Of a stretch of 64,000 bases of DNA, positions 62,882-64,000 are shown piece by piece (positions within the stretch are counted from its first letter, which is position 1; each line of letters opens with the position of its first letter). The notes beneath the pieces were generated by a model. It was not told the DNA's origin. It did not search any database and was given only the letters and a program-made list of their open reading frames with translations. The stretch comes from Pycnopodia helianthoides (Eukaryota; Echinodermata; Asteroidea; Forcipulatida; Asteriidae), in the NCBI GenBank assembly GCA_032158295.1, contig CM063249.1, forward strand, positions 21,764,270 through 21,828,269, given 5' to 3'. The translations under genes were made by a program, and so were the position numbers.

Positions 62882-64000
62882 CTGTCAGGAATGTAACAAT
62901 TATTTGTGTAATTTTGTTATATAAATATATTTTTAATCCCATCTTTGATCAGAAAATTTAGAACAAACTGAGACAATCTCAAACACTCAAAGTGTAACTG
63001 ATAAATTTTTCAGTTTTGCATGAGTGGGTGAGTAAACTCGTTGACTGCCACCTACAAGCATATTCGTAGTAACAGGTGTAACGGATTCTGCCACTACGAG
63101 TATACTCGTAGAGAATGAAAGGGCTTTGTACTGTTATTTAAATACACTGGCATCACTGAGCACGCAACACATATGCTTCTGGCAGTGGTGAGGACATGGC
63201 ATCCTTAGAATGTGTATGTTCAAATTTTTTTGTCTGTAGTACCTATTTGGTATGCGCGCGTGCATGTGCACCGCACTTGGCAAATGGGAACGCCCTACGA
63301 ATCTATGACCGGCAGTCAACGTGTTAAAAACAAACATTTTGTCCGAGTTTTTACCCGCTCATAGTAGTGCTGCAGTGGTTATTTGGTTGTTCGCTTGTTG
63401 AAATGGTTAACCGCTCAATAAACCGGTTACCCAGTTTAAAAAAAAAATTTGGACCAGCTGGTCAAGTGACATACAGACAAACCATGATTAAGTCTAGTCA
63501 ACTAAACATTTTTGGATAAAAAAGCTTTCAAGTAACTAACTTGCAAAAACTTTAAGTACCATTAACATTCAAACACATCATTTGCTTCCTATTTAAAAAA
63601 AAGTTTGTTTCCCGCATTTGTCACAATTTTGAAAAAGTCAAGAGAGAAGAAGTAATTGGGGGGGGGGGTTCTAATTAAATTACAGTACCAACTACCAAAA
63701 ATGTTGAACATATATTCACCACAAGAACTTGAGAAACTCAGATGAAATCTCATTACCAATATGCAGAACCAAACAGTAATCTGAATATGCATATGGCCAA
63801 TTTATGGAACAAAACCCATCTTTAAAGGCAAAGTGTATCTCTGGTTTTTAGAACCGTTCGATTGTTTTTCCCCTATATAAATGTAGACATATACAATAAA
63901 ACCAACATGTGAAAATTTCATTTCATAAGGTGGTAGCGTTTCTGAGAAATCGCCGAAAATCTGGAGCGGTTATTGTCCACGCAGGAATCAATCATCAGTA
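62882..64000. other. PI4KA intron, with two small elements
   Basis: No further PI4KA exon was recognised in this stretch. It contains the element at 63033-63327 and, at 63819-64000, a TTTAAAGGCAAAGTGTATCT end of another MITE cut by the window edge. A G-run lies at 63658-63668. Confidence 0.5.
63033..63327. mobile_element. MITE with CGTTGACTGCC terminal repeats
   Basis: TAAACTCGTTGACTGCC at the left is inverted at the right as GGCAGTCAACGTGTTAA. TTAA ends and this terminal style recall piggyBac-like MITEs. An 18-bp perfect palindrome (CTACGAGTATACTCGTAG) lies at 63094-63111. Confidence 0.6.

Overview
This is eukaryotic, animal DNA: intron-containing genes, AT-rich spacers and a very high density of short inverted-repeat transposons, tRNA-derived repeats and tandem arrays. 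A QPD-type C-type lectin, a TRIM with two B-boxes and an NHL-like C-terminus, and an intronless LRR-Ig receptor suggest a marine invertebrate deuterostome. An echinoderm, perhaps a sea star, is my guess, made from general character and not from a database match.

Layout. Positions 1-17540 are one satellite array built on a 72-bp unit, mixed with a second unit type and interrupted by three near-identical 1.2-kb blocks, giving a 4.3-4.9 kb higher-order period. Positions 17541-35999 hold no long coding gene. They contain a two-exon secreted C-type lectin on the minus strand (21171-23647), many MITEs, a LINE reverse-transcriptase relic (about 25565-25960), a chain of duplicated non-coding exon-like units (26053-26754, with a downstream exon at 27173), a 32-bp minisatellite, and a 2.6-kb G-rich minisatellite (30180-32760).

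Positions 36019-38478 (minus) encode an 819-residue LRR-Ig transmembrane receptor with a tyrosine-motif tail. From 38479 to 46600 there are only repeats and unassigned spacer.

From 62881 down to 46657 (minus) lie the last ten coding exons of phosphatidylinositol 4-kinase alpha, covering the whole kinase domain to the stop codon. All splice sites are GT-AG and the phases agree. Its 8.1-kb intron between 52632 and 60742 contains, on the opposite strand, an intronless TRIM E3 ligase gene (55049-57014) with one frameshift at a CCCC run. The same intron holds a 165-bp tandem array (58300-60190) and a 39-bp perfect-arm hairpin (60225-60315).

The genes do not form an operon or an obvious pathway. 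Three of the four (lectin, LRR-Ig receptor, TRIM) belong to families often used in invertebrate recognition and innate immunity; the fourth is a housekeeping lipid kinase. I found no self-contained novel system. The most unusual items are the dyad-containing satellite, the duplicated exon-like units, the long hairpin, the nested TRIM gene and the YEEI-ending receptor.
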